A stretch of DNA of 64,000 nucleotides from Sphingomonas echinoides ATCC 14820 (GCF_000241465.1 NZ_JH584235.1:356305-420304), one strand, 5' to 3'. Numbered from the stretch's first letter, positions 1-7,548 are shown. A program made the numbers and translations. Notes: generated from the sequence alone by a model not told the origin.

Positions 1-99
1 CATCTGCCCCAAAGCACCGCCGCGCGGGTCGCCTGCATTGAAGAATGCGACTGCTTCTGGCACGGAATGCCATCACGAAGGCTTACGGAGTGCCGCTGC

Positions 100-630
100 A
101 TGGAACAACCCAACACGCTGGTGGCACTCACAGCGGAAATCGCCGCAAATTTCGTCGCGAATAATCACGTTGGCGCGAGTGAGATCGGCGAAGCGATTGC
201 AGCGATCCACAGCGCACTTGCCAGGCTGAGTGTCGCTTCGGCCGAGCAGCCGGTAACGGAGGCTTTCACGCCTGCGGTGTCGATCCGCAAAAGCCTTGCG
301 GACCCGGCCAAGATCATCTCAATGATCGACGGCAAGCCCTACAGTGTGCTCAAGCGCCATCTGACGACGCACGGGCTAACCCCTGCGGAATATCGCACGC
401 GCTATCATCTGCCTGCCGACTATCCGATGACCGCGCCTGCGTATTCGCAAGCGCGCAAGGCGATGGCGTTGAATCTTGGTTTGGGCCGGAAAAGCACTGC
501 ACGGCCCAAGCTCGGCGTGGTGACGCCTCACAGCGACGCAGCTTCGCCCGTGACGAAAGCACCGCGCAAGCCGCGCGCCCTCAGCAGTAAAGCCACAGCG
601 GCAAAGGTGTCCCCGGAGTCGAAGGGATAG
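100..630 (+). CDS. MucR/Ros-family transcriptional regulator with a degenerate zinc finger
   Basis: Predicted 176-residue DNA-binding regulator of the MucR/Ros family. The N-terminal half has the usual helical segment (LTAEIAANFVANNHV) and an acidic/proline stretch. The C-terminal half carries the family core KRHLTTHG followed by LTPAEYRTRYHLPADYPM. In family members a Cys-x2-Cys or Cys-x2-Asp element precedes this core as part of a zinc site; here the segment reads ISMIDGKPY with no cysteine. The tail after residue about 135 is basic and rich in Lys, Ala and Pro. The ATG at 100 is preferred over one at 67 because GGAG lies 9 nt upstream and the shorter protein matches family length. Targets are unknown; it is carried on the element. 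Confidence 0.8.
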   Translation: MEQPNTLVALTAEIAANFVANNHVGASEIGEAIAAIHSALARLSVASAEQPVTEAFTPAVSIRKSLADPAKIISMIDGKPYSVLKRHLTTHGLTPAEYRTRYHLPADYPMTAPAYSQARKAMALNLGLGRKSTARPKLGVVTPHSDAASPVTKAPRKPRALSSKATAAKVSPESKG

Positions 631-847
631 GAAGACCGGCCTGCTGATCGCTCAAGATTGCCAGCGGCAAAGCGACCAACCTGCCGGAAGACGCGATCAT
701 GGGGGTGCTACGGGCCGGGCGCACCTGATTCCCACGCCCGCTTTGGGCCGAATTCACAAACGAGGAGCGCCAGCGGCGCTTTGTGATTTCGGCAACGCCA
801 GCGTCAATGCATCGGCCATCGAACTCGACGGCTGACCCGATGCGCCG

Positions 848-994
848 CTAGCGTTTGGTACGGGACGGCTTCACGGGCTGCTTCGCCTTGATCGACTGTA
901 CGGCTTTTGCCGTCGCTTCCTGCTTGTCGATCTCGGGTGTGCATGGCATCCCATCCGCCGATGCGAACGCCGCAGAAATTTCGGTGATCGTCAT
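848..994 (-). CDS. Small 48-residue hypothetical protein coupled to the upstream gene
   Basis: An ATG at 994 overlaps the stop codon of the upstream gene by ATGA and opens a 48-codon frame ending in TAG at 848. The product begins MTITEISAAFASADG and ends in a very basic tail (KPSRTKR). I recognise no family. The overlap is the main reason to take it seriously, because the same coupling is used by many real gene pairs in this window. It would be co-transcribed with the 282-residue gene. It could also be a chance frame. Confidence 0.4.
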   Translation of the reverse strand: MTITEISAAFASADGMPCTPEIDKQEATAKAVQSIKAKQPVKPSRTKR

Positions 995-1839
995 GCTGGT
1001 TTAATTGTGCCGTCTTCGTCGAGATATTCGTTCAAGCCGGGTTCCCGGTAATGGTCGGGAGGTGTGTCTAACACCGAAGGCGGCGACGGGCGAAGCGGGT
1101 CCAGGCGATCAGCTTGATCGTAGGCCCAAGCGATCCACTCGGCGTTGTCATCCAGTGTGCTCGCACGGGTAGCCGATGCTGTGAATGCCGCCAAATACGC
1201 GCGGATGACTCTGGCCTTCTGCCAGCCTTCGGCCTCTCCGACCAACTCGTTTACGGCCTCGCGTTCATATGCGATCGCATCGCGAAGTTCTGAACGCATC
1301 CGTGCGAACTCAGCGGTTTTGCGATCACTCTCTTCCCAAGCGGCCCGAGTGGCAATGCGCGTGGCGGCTTTGGTGCGCAGGTCGATCATAATCTTATTAA
1401 GGCGCTTTTCGAGCGGCCTAAGCGGACTGTCCCTCCACGACTTCCGCCCATAATCTGCATCGCTTTCCAGCAACAGATAGGTGACGCGCGTTCCGCGCTC
1501 AACAAGGCGTAGCGGAAGAGATTCCTTGTTCACGAAAACGGAAATGACCCCGACGGAGTCGTCGGAATTGCTTCGCAATTCGAAACCTCGCGCCTCGCAC
1601 GCTTTGACCAGCGCATCCACGAGACGCAAGGCGCGTGCTTTGTTCCGTTCACTCACGTGAACGCTGAAGCGGCCGACAGGCGGAAACAGCGATGGCATCG
1701 TATTGGATGCTTGCTTTAGCGGCCAGCCGATTGCCGCTGCAGTGCATTGGGTGATTGGATGGGGCTCATCCAACTCCATTGGGACAACGATTGGATGGGA
1801 TTTCTCGTATGCTTCCCAGGCTGGATTGTTCGATTTCAT
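991..1839 (-). CDS. Hypothetical island protein with coiled-coil C-terminal half
   Basis: Predicted 282-residue protein of unknown function. The middle resembles a family I know from genomic islands, with a segment like RFSVHVSERNKARALRLVDALVKACEARG split across about residues 55-85. A charged helical region (residues about 160-235, many Glu, Arg and Ala) and a closing WAYDQADRLDPL motif follow. Longer members of that family carry an N-terminal helix-turn-helix-like part that is absent here, so this may be a shortened copy. The ATG at 1839 is preferred because the protein becomes family-like just after it. The frame stays open to 2001, which would place a start almost against the tRNA gene at 2010. 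Function is not inferred. Confidence 0.55.
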   Translation of the reverse strand: MKSNNPAWEAYEKSHPIVVPMELDEPHPITQCTAAAIGWPLKQASNTMPSLFPPVGRFSVHVSERNKARALRLVDALVKACEARGFELRSNSDDSVGVISVFVNKESLPLRLVERGTRVTYLLLESDADYGRKSWRDSPLRPLEKRLNKIMIDLRTKAATRIATRAAWEESDRKTAEFARMRSELRDAIAYEREAVNELVGEAEGWQKARVIRAYLAAFTASATRASTLDDNAEWIAWAYDQADRLDPLRPSPPSVLDTPPDHYREPGLNEYLDEDGTIKPA

Positions 1840-2009
1840 GGACGACCTATTGCGCGCCGTGCGACGCGGATGGGTTATCGGCGATGGCCGCGCCCTGTTC
1901 AGTTCGCTGACGGCCACCATGCTGCCGGTGCTGGCAGCATTTCGCGGGAAGAGCGCTAGCAGGTTCCCGCAGCGCGCTGCCCTTGCGCCAAACGTGTTCA
2001 CTTCATGGC

Positions 2010-2325
2010 TGGTGCGGGCGGGGGGACTCGAACCCCCACAGGCCTTGCGGCCCTACGGATTTTCTTACCAGCTACGGCTTTCGCCGCCGCCCGATGGGCG
2101 TTTGTGGTCTGGACTATCCCTTCACCGTACCTCGTCGGGGCGAGGGGTAGGTGCTGCCCGTCTAGTCTCTACACCTTCCCGGTAGCGAGGTGCCGCCGGG
2201 CTTGGCTCGGGATTGCCATTTCACAGGGTTCCCCGAATTTGAGCAGTTCTACAGCGTGGGTTTCCCCACGAGCACTCAAGTCATTTGTCTAAGTCCGGTG
2301 CGTCTACCAATTTCGCCACGCCCGC
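2010..2325 (-). tRNA. tRNA-Leu(UAA) split by a group I intron
   Basis: The gene reads on the minus strand. The 5' exon (2325-2291) has acceptor GCGGGCG, the leucine D-arm (GCGAAATTGGTAGACGC) and the anticodon-stem start ending CCGGACTT. The 3' exon (2063-2010) starts AAAATCCG and continues through a GGCC-GCAA-GGCC variable arm, a T-arm with TTCGAGT, the acceptor partner CGCCCGC and an encoded ACCA end. Joined, the anticodon loop reads CTTAAAA, giving anticodon UAA. The acceptor strands pair perfectly with each other. One blemish is a C-U mismatch at the outer anticodon-stem pair (27-43). The splice point lies between the first and second anticodon bases. Confidence 0.9.
2064..2290 (-). ncRNA. 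Group I intron in tRNA-Leu(UAA), IC3-like, 227 nt, no ORF
   Basis: The intron interrupts the anticodon after U34, the position known for cyanobacterial and plastid trnL(UAA) introns. The last intron base is G (2064), as group I introns require. The guide GAGT (2277-2274) pairs with the exon end ACTT and leaves the expected U-G wobble at the splice site. Core strands match the trnL intron pattern: a Q-like GGCAATCCCGAGCCAAG, an R-like GGTGTAGAGACTAG and an S-like GGATAGTCC. GACTA (2167-2163) and TAGTC (2116-2112) form P7. It has no room for a homing endonuclease, so it would rely on its own ribozyme activity. Confidence 0.88.
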
Positions 2326-2398
2326 ACAGCCGAGCGTAGCTATAGTCGGGCAAAAATTCTGCGCCAAGGAAGATATGCGATCTGTCCGCAGGCTTCGA

Positions 2399-3619
2399 TC
2401 AATTCGCCGGTTTGTCACGCTTTTGAGAGGCGGTCAGGGGCCGCCGAACGTTGATCGCCTCTGCATCGAGCATGTTTTTGATGTGGGAGGCGTAGAATTT
2501 TTCGATCATTTCGACGCTGGTGCGGCAGTTTTTCGCGATCTGGTAGATGTCGGCCCCCTCAAGGAGGCGGAGCGAAATGTAGGTGTGTCTCAAGCTGTAG
2601 GTCGTGCGGGCGTTGCCCTCGCGATCCTTTTTCAAGCCAAGCTCATCAAGGATCGCATTGAAAAGCTCGCGTTGGATCGTTGGGAAAAGCAGGTCGGTCG
2701 GGCCGAGATTGTGGCGTTTCTTCATGCGGGTGAAAGGCATGACAGCGCCCGGCATGGATTTTGCCCAACCCGTTCCACGCTTGCCGCGTACCGCGATGTG
2801 CAGGATGCGTTCCTTGGCCGGGCCATCGGAGACGATCTCGATGTCACGCACTTCTAGCCGCCGTGTCTCGTCGGGCCGAAGGCCCGTGTTCACCTGAAAG
2901 AGAACATAGTCGTGCAGATCTTCGCACGCGGTGCGCCAGCGCTCTTTTTTCGGGTTCTTCGCCCGCGCGCTCGTCGCCTTGTAAAGTTTCTTGTACTCGG
3001 CGAGTGAGAACCATGCGCGATGAGAGATTTTGCTGGAGCCCCGATACGGGGCCGACATGTCTGGCATAAAGGGAAGCCAACCATGTCGATTGGCAAACTT
3101 TAGCGTCTGACGAAGGCAGACCAGTTCCTGGTGAAGGGTGCTCCGAGACGGCGTCTTGCCATTTCGTTCTTTGGGCTTTTTGGGTTCGCCAGGCTTTGGC
3201 TTGTCGAAACCACCATTTTTGATTCGGTCGATTCGGTAGTCCTGAATCATGCCGGAAGTGATCTCGCTTATCACTTTGTCGCCAAAGAAGGGGATCAGGT
3301 AGAGGTTGAGTCGACGGCGGTGCCCGTCAACGTAGACCTTGCTGCGCTCGCCCTGCGTCACGATCTCGAATTCATTGATGAAGCGTTCGGCTACCTGCTT
3401 GAAGGTCTTGCCTGCTTTTATCTCACCACGAGCGGCCTTGCCCTTCAGAGTGAGGAACCAGTCCTCGGCCACGTCTTTCGCGAGTGCCAAACTTTCCTGC
3501 TTGGTGCTGTGCCGGAACTGCTTTTTTCCGATGCTTGCGCGGCACTGCCAGTAGCTGCTGCGCGGGCGACGAAAGAGCTGCACCTTGCCGCCAAGAATCT
3601 CGTGGACTGCCTCAGCCAT
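2399..3619 (-). CDS. Tyrosine-type site-specific integrase
   Basis: A 406-residue phage-type integrase. Residues about 1-60 form an Arm/DUF4102-like region with basic residues, about 70-200 a SAM-like core-binding domain, and about 215-395 the catalytic domain. Catalytic landmarks are Arg in NTGLRPDE, Lys in RGKRGTGW, SLRHTY (box II, with Tyr at the usual first-His position) and the nucleophile Tyr in EKFYASH. The ATG at 3619 has a GAGAGGG element about 10 nt upstream. The gene lies 100 bp from the split tRNA-Leu fragment, which implicates tRNA-Leu(UAA) as its target. It is full length and intact, so the element may still be able to move. Confidence 0.93.
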   Translation of the reverse strand: MAEAVHEILGGKVQLFRRPRSSYWQCRASIGKKQFRHSTKQESLALAKDVAEDWFLTLKGKAARGEIKAGKTFKQVAERFINEFEIVTQGERSKVYVDGHRRRLNLYLIPFFGDKVISEITSGMIQDYRIDRIKNGGFDKPKPGEPKKPKERNGKTPSRSTLHQELVCLRQTLKFANRHGWLPFMPDMSAPYRGSSKISHRAWFSLAEYKKLYKATSARAKNPKKERWRTACEDLHDYVLFQVNTGLRPDETRRLEVRDIEIVSDGPAKERILHIAVRGKRGTGWAKSMPGAVMPFTRMKKRHNLGPTDLLFPTIQRELFNAILDELGLKKDREGNARTTYSLRHTYISLRLLEGADIYQIAKNCRTSVEMIEKFYASHIKNMLDAEAINVRRPLTASQKRDKPAN

Positions 3620-3636
3620 GGGTAGCGCCCTCTCAC

Positions 3637-3668
3637 TGCGCTAAAATGCGCTAGGGATGTGCTAGCGC
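3637..3668. promoter_or_regulatory. Repeated GCGCTA boxes upstream of the integrase
   Basis: Two direct TGCGCTA copies (3637-3643 and 3647-3653) are followed by an inverted CTAGCGC (3662-3668). The second copy and the inverted one form a perfect 7-bp palindrome with a 7-nt gap. The boxes lie 18-50 nt before the integrase start, inside its leader. They could be an operator for the integrase gene or arm-type sites for the recombinase. A weak sigma70-like pair (TTGATT, 16 nt, TACTTT) lies further upstream. Function is inferred from position only. Confidence 0.4.
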
Positions 3669-3721
3669 TCCATGGGCCTTAAAGTACTATAAACACAAGA
3701 AAAATCAAGCCTATTTTATGC

Positions 3722-3760
3722 TTTTAAGTCCCGTGCGTCTACCAATTTCGCCACGTCCGC
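3722..3760 (-). pseudogene. 5' half of a split, intronless tRNA-Leu(UAA); probable attachment-site junction
   Basis: Read on the minus strand from 3760, this is acceptor GCGGACG, a D-arm identical to the complete gene at 2325, stem CGGGA and the whole anticodon loop CTTAAAA. Homology stops exactly after the loop, where stem TCCCG should follow but GCATAAAATAGG is found. Over the first 35 nt it differs from the intron-bearing copy at two positions only. Because the loop is uninterrupted, the original gene had no intron. It cannot make a tRNA as it stands. The break point marks the likely crossover site of the integrase. Confidence 0.8.
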
Positions 3761-3805
3761 ATGTGCGGAAATTCCAAGCGTACCGCGCGGGTTGCGTCAA
3801 GTCGC

Positions 3806-4084
3806 TTAGACGTTGAGACGCGCGCGCATTTCCTTGCCAGGCTTGAAATACGGGACGCGCTTCGCGCCGACATCGACCAATTCGCCAGTGCGGGGATTGC
3901 GTCCAGTGCGCGCATCGCGCGCGCGGGTCGAAAAGGCCCCGAAGCCGCGGAGCTCAACACGTCCGCCCAGTGCCAGTCGCTTCGTGATCTCGTCGAAAAA
4001 GGTGGTCACCAGCGCCTCGATGTCGCGCATCGACAGATCGGGATTTTCGGCAGCCAGTGTCTGTACCAGTTCTGATCGGATCAT
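3806..4084 (-). CDS. ihfB: Integration host factor subunit beta
   Basis: A 92-residue DNA-bending protein that pairs with IHF-alpha to shape promoters, origins and recombination sites. It starts [11 protein letters not shown] and contains the HU/IHF DNA-binding arm with the NPRTGE turn and the closing [11 protein letters not shown]. The frame is open for 33 codons further upstream, but the ATG at 4084 gives the family length and has GGGGGA 9 nt upstream. It follows rpsA on the same strand, the common alphaproteobacterial arrangement. IHF is also a usual helper of tyrosine integrases such as the one next door, though any link here is inference. Confidence 0.95.
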   Translation of the reverse strand: MIRSELVQTLAAENPDLSMRDIEALVTTFFDEITKRLALGGRVELRGFGAFSTRARDARTGRNPRTGELVDVGAKRVPYFKPGKEMRARLNV

Positions 4085-4246
4085 CGTGTCGTTTCCCCCT
4101 GCCGTCGTGGCCATGCCCTTGCGGTACAAAAAGGCCGCTTCGGTCATGTTTTTTATCGCAATTCTGTCATTTACGATAGCCACGAAACGACGGGGAAAGA
4201 CAGGGCAGGGCTACTCCATTTGGATGAATAACCCCGCCCTTTACGC

Positions 4247-5974
4247 TTACTTCTTGCTGTCGGCACCCTGCGCCTTGAGCGCTGCACCGAGGATGTCGCC
4301 CAGCGACGCGCCCGAGTCGGACGAGCCATATTGTGCAACGGCCTGCTTCTCTTCGGAGATCTGCATCGCCTTGATCGAGAAGGTCGGCTTCTTCGAACGG
4401 TCGAAACCGGTGACCATGGCGTCGAACTTCTGACCGGTCTGGAACCGCTCCGGACGCTGCTCGTCGCGATCGCGGCCGAGGTCGGTGCGCTTGATGAAGC
4501 CGGTCGCGCCGTCGTCGCCGACCTGCACTTCGAGACCCGCATCGCGGACTTCGAGCACGGTGACCGTGACGATGGCATTCTTGTTGAGGCCCGACGAAGC
4601 GTTGCCGCCTGCCGCTGCCGCACCGGCTGCCGGAGCACCACGCTCAAGCTGCTTCATGCCCAGCGAAATGCGCTCCTTCTCGGCATCGATGTCGAGCACG
4701 ATCGCCTGAACGACCTCGCCCTTGCGATGCAGGTTGAGCGCATCCTCGCCCGACACGCCCCAGGCGATGTCCGACATGTGGACCATGCCGTCGACATCGT
4801 TGTCGAGGCCGATGAACAGACCGAATTCGGTCGCGTTCTTGACTTCGCCTTCAACGGTCGACCCGATCGGATGCGCTTCGGCGAAGGCTTCCCACGGGTT
4901 GCTGATCGCCTGCTTGAGGCCGAGCGAGATGCGGCGCTTGTCGGGATCGACCTCGATGACCACGACGTCGACTTCTTGGCTCGTCGACACGATCTTGCCG
5001 GGATGGACGTTCTTCTTGGTCCACGACATTTCGGACACGTGGACCAGGCCTTCGATGCCCGGCTCGAGCTCGACGAACGCACCATATTCGGTGATGTTCG
5101 TGACGCGGCCCGACAGCTTCGCGCCGACCGGATACTTGGCGGCGGCACCTTCCCACGGATCGCTCTCGAGCTGCTTCATGCCGAGCGAAATGCGCTGCGT
5201 GTCCTTATTGATGCGGATGATCTGGACGCGGACGGTATCGCCGATGTTCAGCACTTCCGACGGATGACCGACGCGCTTGTAGCTGAGGTCGGTGACGTGC
5301 AGCAGGCCGTCAATGCCGCCCAGGTCGACGAACGCACCGTAATCGGTGATGTTCTTGACGACGCCGTCGATGATCTGGCCTTCAGCGAGGCTGAGGATCA
5401 GGCCGGAACGCTGCTCGGCGCGGGTTTCTTCGAGGATCGCACGACGCGACACGACGATGTTGCCGCGCTTGCGGTCCATCTTGAGGATCTGGAACGGCTG
5501 CGGGATGTCCATCAGCGGGGTGACGTCGCGCACGGGGCGGATGTCGACCTGCGAACCCGGCAGGAAGGCGACGGCACCGTTGAGGTCGACCGTGAAGCCA
5601 CCCTTGACGCGGCCGAAGATGACGCCCTCGACGCGGGCAGTCTTGGCGAATTCGGTTTCGAGCGTGTCCCATGCGGCTTCGCGGCGGGCGCGGTCGCGCG
5701 ACAGCATCGCTTCGCCGTGCACGTTCTCGACGCGGTCGACGAACACTTCAACTTCGTCACCGACCTTCAGGTCTGCCTTCTGGCCCGGCATCGCGAATTC
5801 GCGCAGCGGAACGCGGCCTTCCGACTTCAAGCCGACGTCGATGACGGCGAGGTCGTTTTCAATCGCGGTGACGGTGCCCTTGACGACGCGGCCTTCGAAG
5901 CTGTCGGCACCGCCGAGAGTCATTTCGAGAAGGGCGGCGAAATCGTCGCGGGTTGGGTTTGCCTGAGTGGCCAT
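4247..5974 (-). CDS. rpsA: 30S ribosomal protein S1
   Basis: A 575-residue ribosomal protein that brings mRNA to the 30S subunit. Six S1/OB repeats are visible at about residues 25-90, 110-175, 195-265, 280-350, 368-440 and 458-525. Repeats 3-5 carry the classic YGAFV, LHVTDLSY and VHVSEMSW type motifs. The ATG at 5974 starts MATQANPTRDDF, the usual alphaproteobacterial N-terminus. An open frame continues upstream for about 130 codons but is low-complexity and unlike S1. An AGGA lies 12 nt before the start. An Ala/Gly linker before repeat 6 is longer than usual. Confidence 0.96.
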   Translation of the reverse strand: MATQANPTRDDFAALLEMTLGGADSFEGRVVKGTVTAIENDLAVIDVGLKSEGRVPLREFAMPGQKADLKVGDEVEVFVDRVENVHGEAMLSRDRARREAAWDTLETEFAKTARVEGVIFGRVKGGFTVDLNGAVAFLPGSQVDIRPVRDVTPLMDIPQPFQILKMDRKRGNIVVSRRAILEETRAEQRSGLILSLAEGQIIDGVVKNITDYGAFVDLGGIDGLLHVTDLSYKRVGHPSEVLNIGDTVRVQIIRINKDTQRISLGMKQLESDPWEGAAAKYPVGAKLSGRVTNITEYGAFVELEPGIEGLVHVSEMSWTKKNVHPGKIVSTSQEVDVVVIEVDPDKRRISLGLKQAISNPWEAFAEAHPIGSTVEGEVKNATEFGLFIGLDNDVDGMVHMSDIAWGVSGEDALNLHRKGEVVQAIVLDIDAEKERISLGMKQLERGAPAAGAAAAGGNASSGLNKNAIVTVTVLEVRDAGLEVQVGDDGATGFIKRTDLGRDRDEQRPERFQTGQKFDAMVTGFDRSKKPTFSIKAMQISEEKQAVAQYGSSDSGASLGDILGAALKAQGADSKK

Positions 5975-6275
5975 AAAGTCTTGTATTCCTAAATCATGTT
6001 CCGGCCAGCCGGTTGTCTCCGGCGGTCTTGGCCTATGGTGTCGGGCTGGCCGTATGCGCAACCCGACATCCGTCGATCGGAGTGGATGGAGGGGCAAGTC
6101 GCGCGAATGCGAAAAGGGCGCGAGAGGACATGCCTGTCGCGCCAGCCTCCGTGAACACCGCTCACCGGACCGCAGCCCTATAGCGGGATATGCGGCAGCG
6201 GGCAAGCCGTAGGAGGGCGTTGAAGCCACGGTGCCGGTGGCTATACCAGATAAGGAAAGATCATAGGGGGGCGAT
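5975..6275. other. Intergenic region between rpsA and the beta-lactamase remnant
   Basis: This 301-nt gap holds the leader and promoter of rpsA on the minus strand and the upstream region of the divergent beta-lactamase-like gene. I see no further gene, no tRNA and no strong hairpin. No promoter could be assigned with confidence by eye. Confidence 0.5.
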
Positions 6276-6893
6276 ATGCGGAAGTACCGATCGGCGATGG
6301 GAATGAGCGCGGTATTGATGATCGGCGGCAGCGCCGCCGCGCAAGCCGTCGACGACCCGCTGACCCGCCCGATCGCCACCGATTATGCCGCGCGCTGGCT
6401 GGCCCCACAGCCGCCCAAGCGGATCTATGGCAACACCTATCTGGTCGGCTTCCGCAAGATGAACGTCGCGCTGATCGATACCATCCGGCTGGGCAAAGTC
6501 GGCGTCATTGCGGTGGCCACGCCCGGCCATACCGCCGGAAGCACGAGCTGGCGGTGGCGCTCGTGCGAGGCCGGACGCTGTTTGAACATGGTGTTCGCCT
6601 CCAGCATCAACCCGGTCTCGGTCGACGGCTACCGCTTTTCCGATCCGGCGCACCGCGCGATCGTCGCCACCTTCCGGCACACGATTGCGCGGGTCGGGGC
6701 ATTGCCGTGCGACATCCTGTTTACGGCGCATCCCGACAATTCCGGCGGCGACGTGACGTTTGCGCGGTTCGAGCAGTACCCGACGCCCAATCCGTTTATC
6801 GATCCGGCCGCCTGTCGAAAACTGAGTGTCAGCTATACGGGGATCGTCGACGCCCGGCTGGCCAAGGAAGCGCAGCCTGCCGTCGTTCAATGA
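6276..6893 (+). pseudogene. Class B3 metallo-beta-lactamase-like gene with an internal in-frame deletion
   Basis: The 205-residue product starts with a signal peptide ending near SAAAQA. The C-terminal half matches subclass B3 enzymes: TPGHTAGSTSW, RSCEAGRCLNMVFASS, LPCDILFTAHPDNSG. The N-terminal part also fits (IYGNTYLVGFR). The roughly 110 residues expected between them, which carry the HxHxDH zinc ligands, are missing; the sequence passes from FRKMNVALID straight to TIRLGKVGVIA around residues 60-71. The two later zinc histidines (PGH and AHP) remain. The enzyme should not bind two zincs or hydrolyse beta-lactams. It sits between cmk and rpsA, which normally adjoin, so it interrupts a conserved cluster. 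Confidence 0.75.
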
Positions 6894-6924
6894 GCACGAG
6901 CGACCACCCTTCCGCCTGGGCCGA

Positions 6925-7548
6925 TTACGCCTGGAGCCTAGCCTCCACAATCGCGATCGCGCGCTGCACGCTGGCTTCGATCGAGAGGAAGCTGGTGTCG
7001 AGCAACGCCGCATCGTTGGCGGGAACCAGCGGGGCGTTGGAGCGGGTGGAATCGCGTAAGTCGCGCGCGCGAATGTCGGCCAGCACCTTGTCGAGGCTGA
7101 TCGTCGAGCCGTGCGCGCGCAGCTCGGCATGGCGGCGCTTCGCGCGGATATTGGGCGTTGCACGGATGAACAGCTTCGCGTCGGCATCAGGTGCAATCAC
7201 CGTGCCGATGTCGCGGCCATCGAGCACTGCACCACCGGGTTGATAGGCGAAGCGTTTCTGCCGGTGAAACAACGCCGCACGCACCAGCGGATGCGCCGAC
7301 ACCACCGAGGCGAGCGAACCGATCGCGTCGCTGCGCAGGATCGGGTCGTCGAGCAGCGCCTCGTCAAAATCGCATGCGGCGACCGCGTCTGCCTCGATCG
7401 CGCCGTCCAGTTCGAGCCGCGCAACGTTCGCGGCGACGGCGCGATACAGCAGCCCCGTGTCAAGATGCGGCAGGCCATAATGCTGGGCGAGCGCCCGCGC
7501 GATCGTGCCCTTGCCGGAGGCGGCGGGACCATCGACAGCAATAATCAT
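6925..7548 (-). CDS. cmk: Cytidylate kinase
   Basis: A 207-residue (d)CMP kinase that transfers phosphate from ATP to CMP or dCMP. The P-loop is DGPAASGKGT at residues about 5-14. The CMP-binding motifs HLDTGLLYRA and LDGRDIGTVI, and the lid-region Arg pair in RARDLRDSTRS, are present. The ATG at 7548 overlaps the stop codon of the upstream membrane-protein gene (ATGA), so translation is probably coupled. This start gives the standard family length although the frame is open further upstream. It belongs to the aroA-cmk-rpsA-ihfB cluster. Confidence 0.96.
   Translation of the reverse strand: MIIAVDGPAASGKGTIARALAQHYGLPHLDTGLLYRAVAANVARLELDGAIEADAVAACDFDEALLDDPILRSDAIGSLASVVSAHPLVRAALFHRQKRFAYQPGGAVLDGRDIGTVIAPDADAKLFIRATPNIRAKRRHAELRAHGSTISLDKVLADIRARDLRDSTRSNAPLVPANDAALLDTSFLSIEASVQRAIAIVEARLQA

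Larger units (their letters stand above)
1..3760. mobile_element. Right-hand part of an integrated genomic element at tRNA-Leu
   Basis: This stretch contains a MucR-type regulator, a small gene pair of the kind found in islands, an intron-bearing tRNA-Leu(UAA) and a tyrosine integrase. The integrase sits next to a broken 5' half of another tRNA-Leu(UAA) at 3722-3760. An integrase beside a truncated tRNA gene is the usual mark of an element end. To the right lie core genes (ihfB, rpsA). The left boundary is not visible. The missing 3' half of the split tRNA is not seen between 1 and 2009, so it is inferred to lie outside the window. An alternative is a minimal element covering only about 2326-3721, with unrelated DNA to its left. 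Confidence 0.6.

Noticed and set aside
1840-2001. N-terminal extension of the 282-residue island protein
   Set aside because: The frame is open, but the added residues look random and would bring the start against the tRNA gene. The ATG at 1839 fits better.
2005-2292. Short plus-strand frames across the tRNA-Leu intron region
   Set aside because: The RNA structure on the minus strand explains the sequence, and the frames show no protein features.
4331-5992. Long 553-codon open frame opposite rpsA
   Set aside because: It lies wholly antisense to the S1 gene. High GC at third positions removes stops on the other strand. The product has no recognisable domain.
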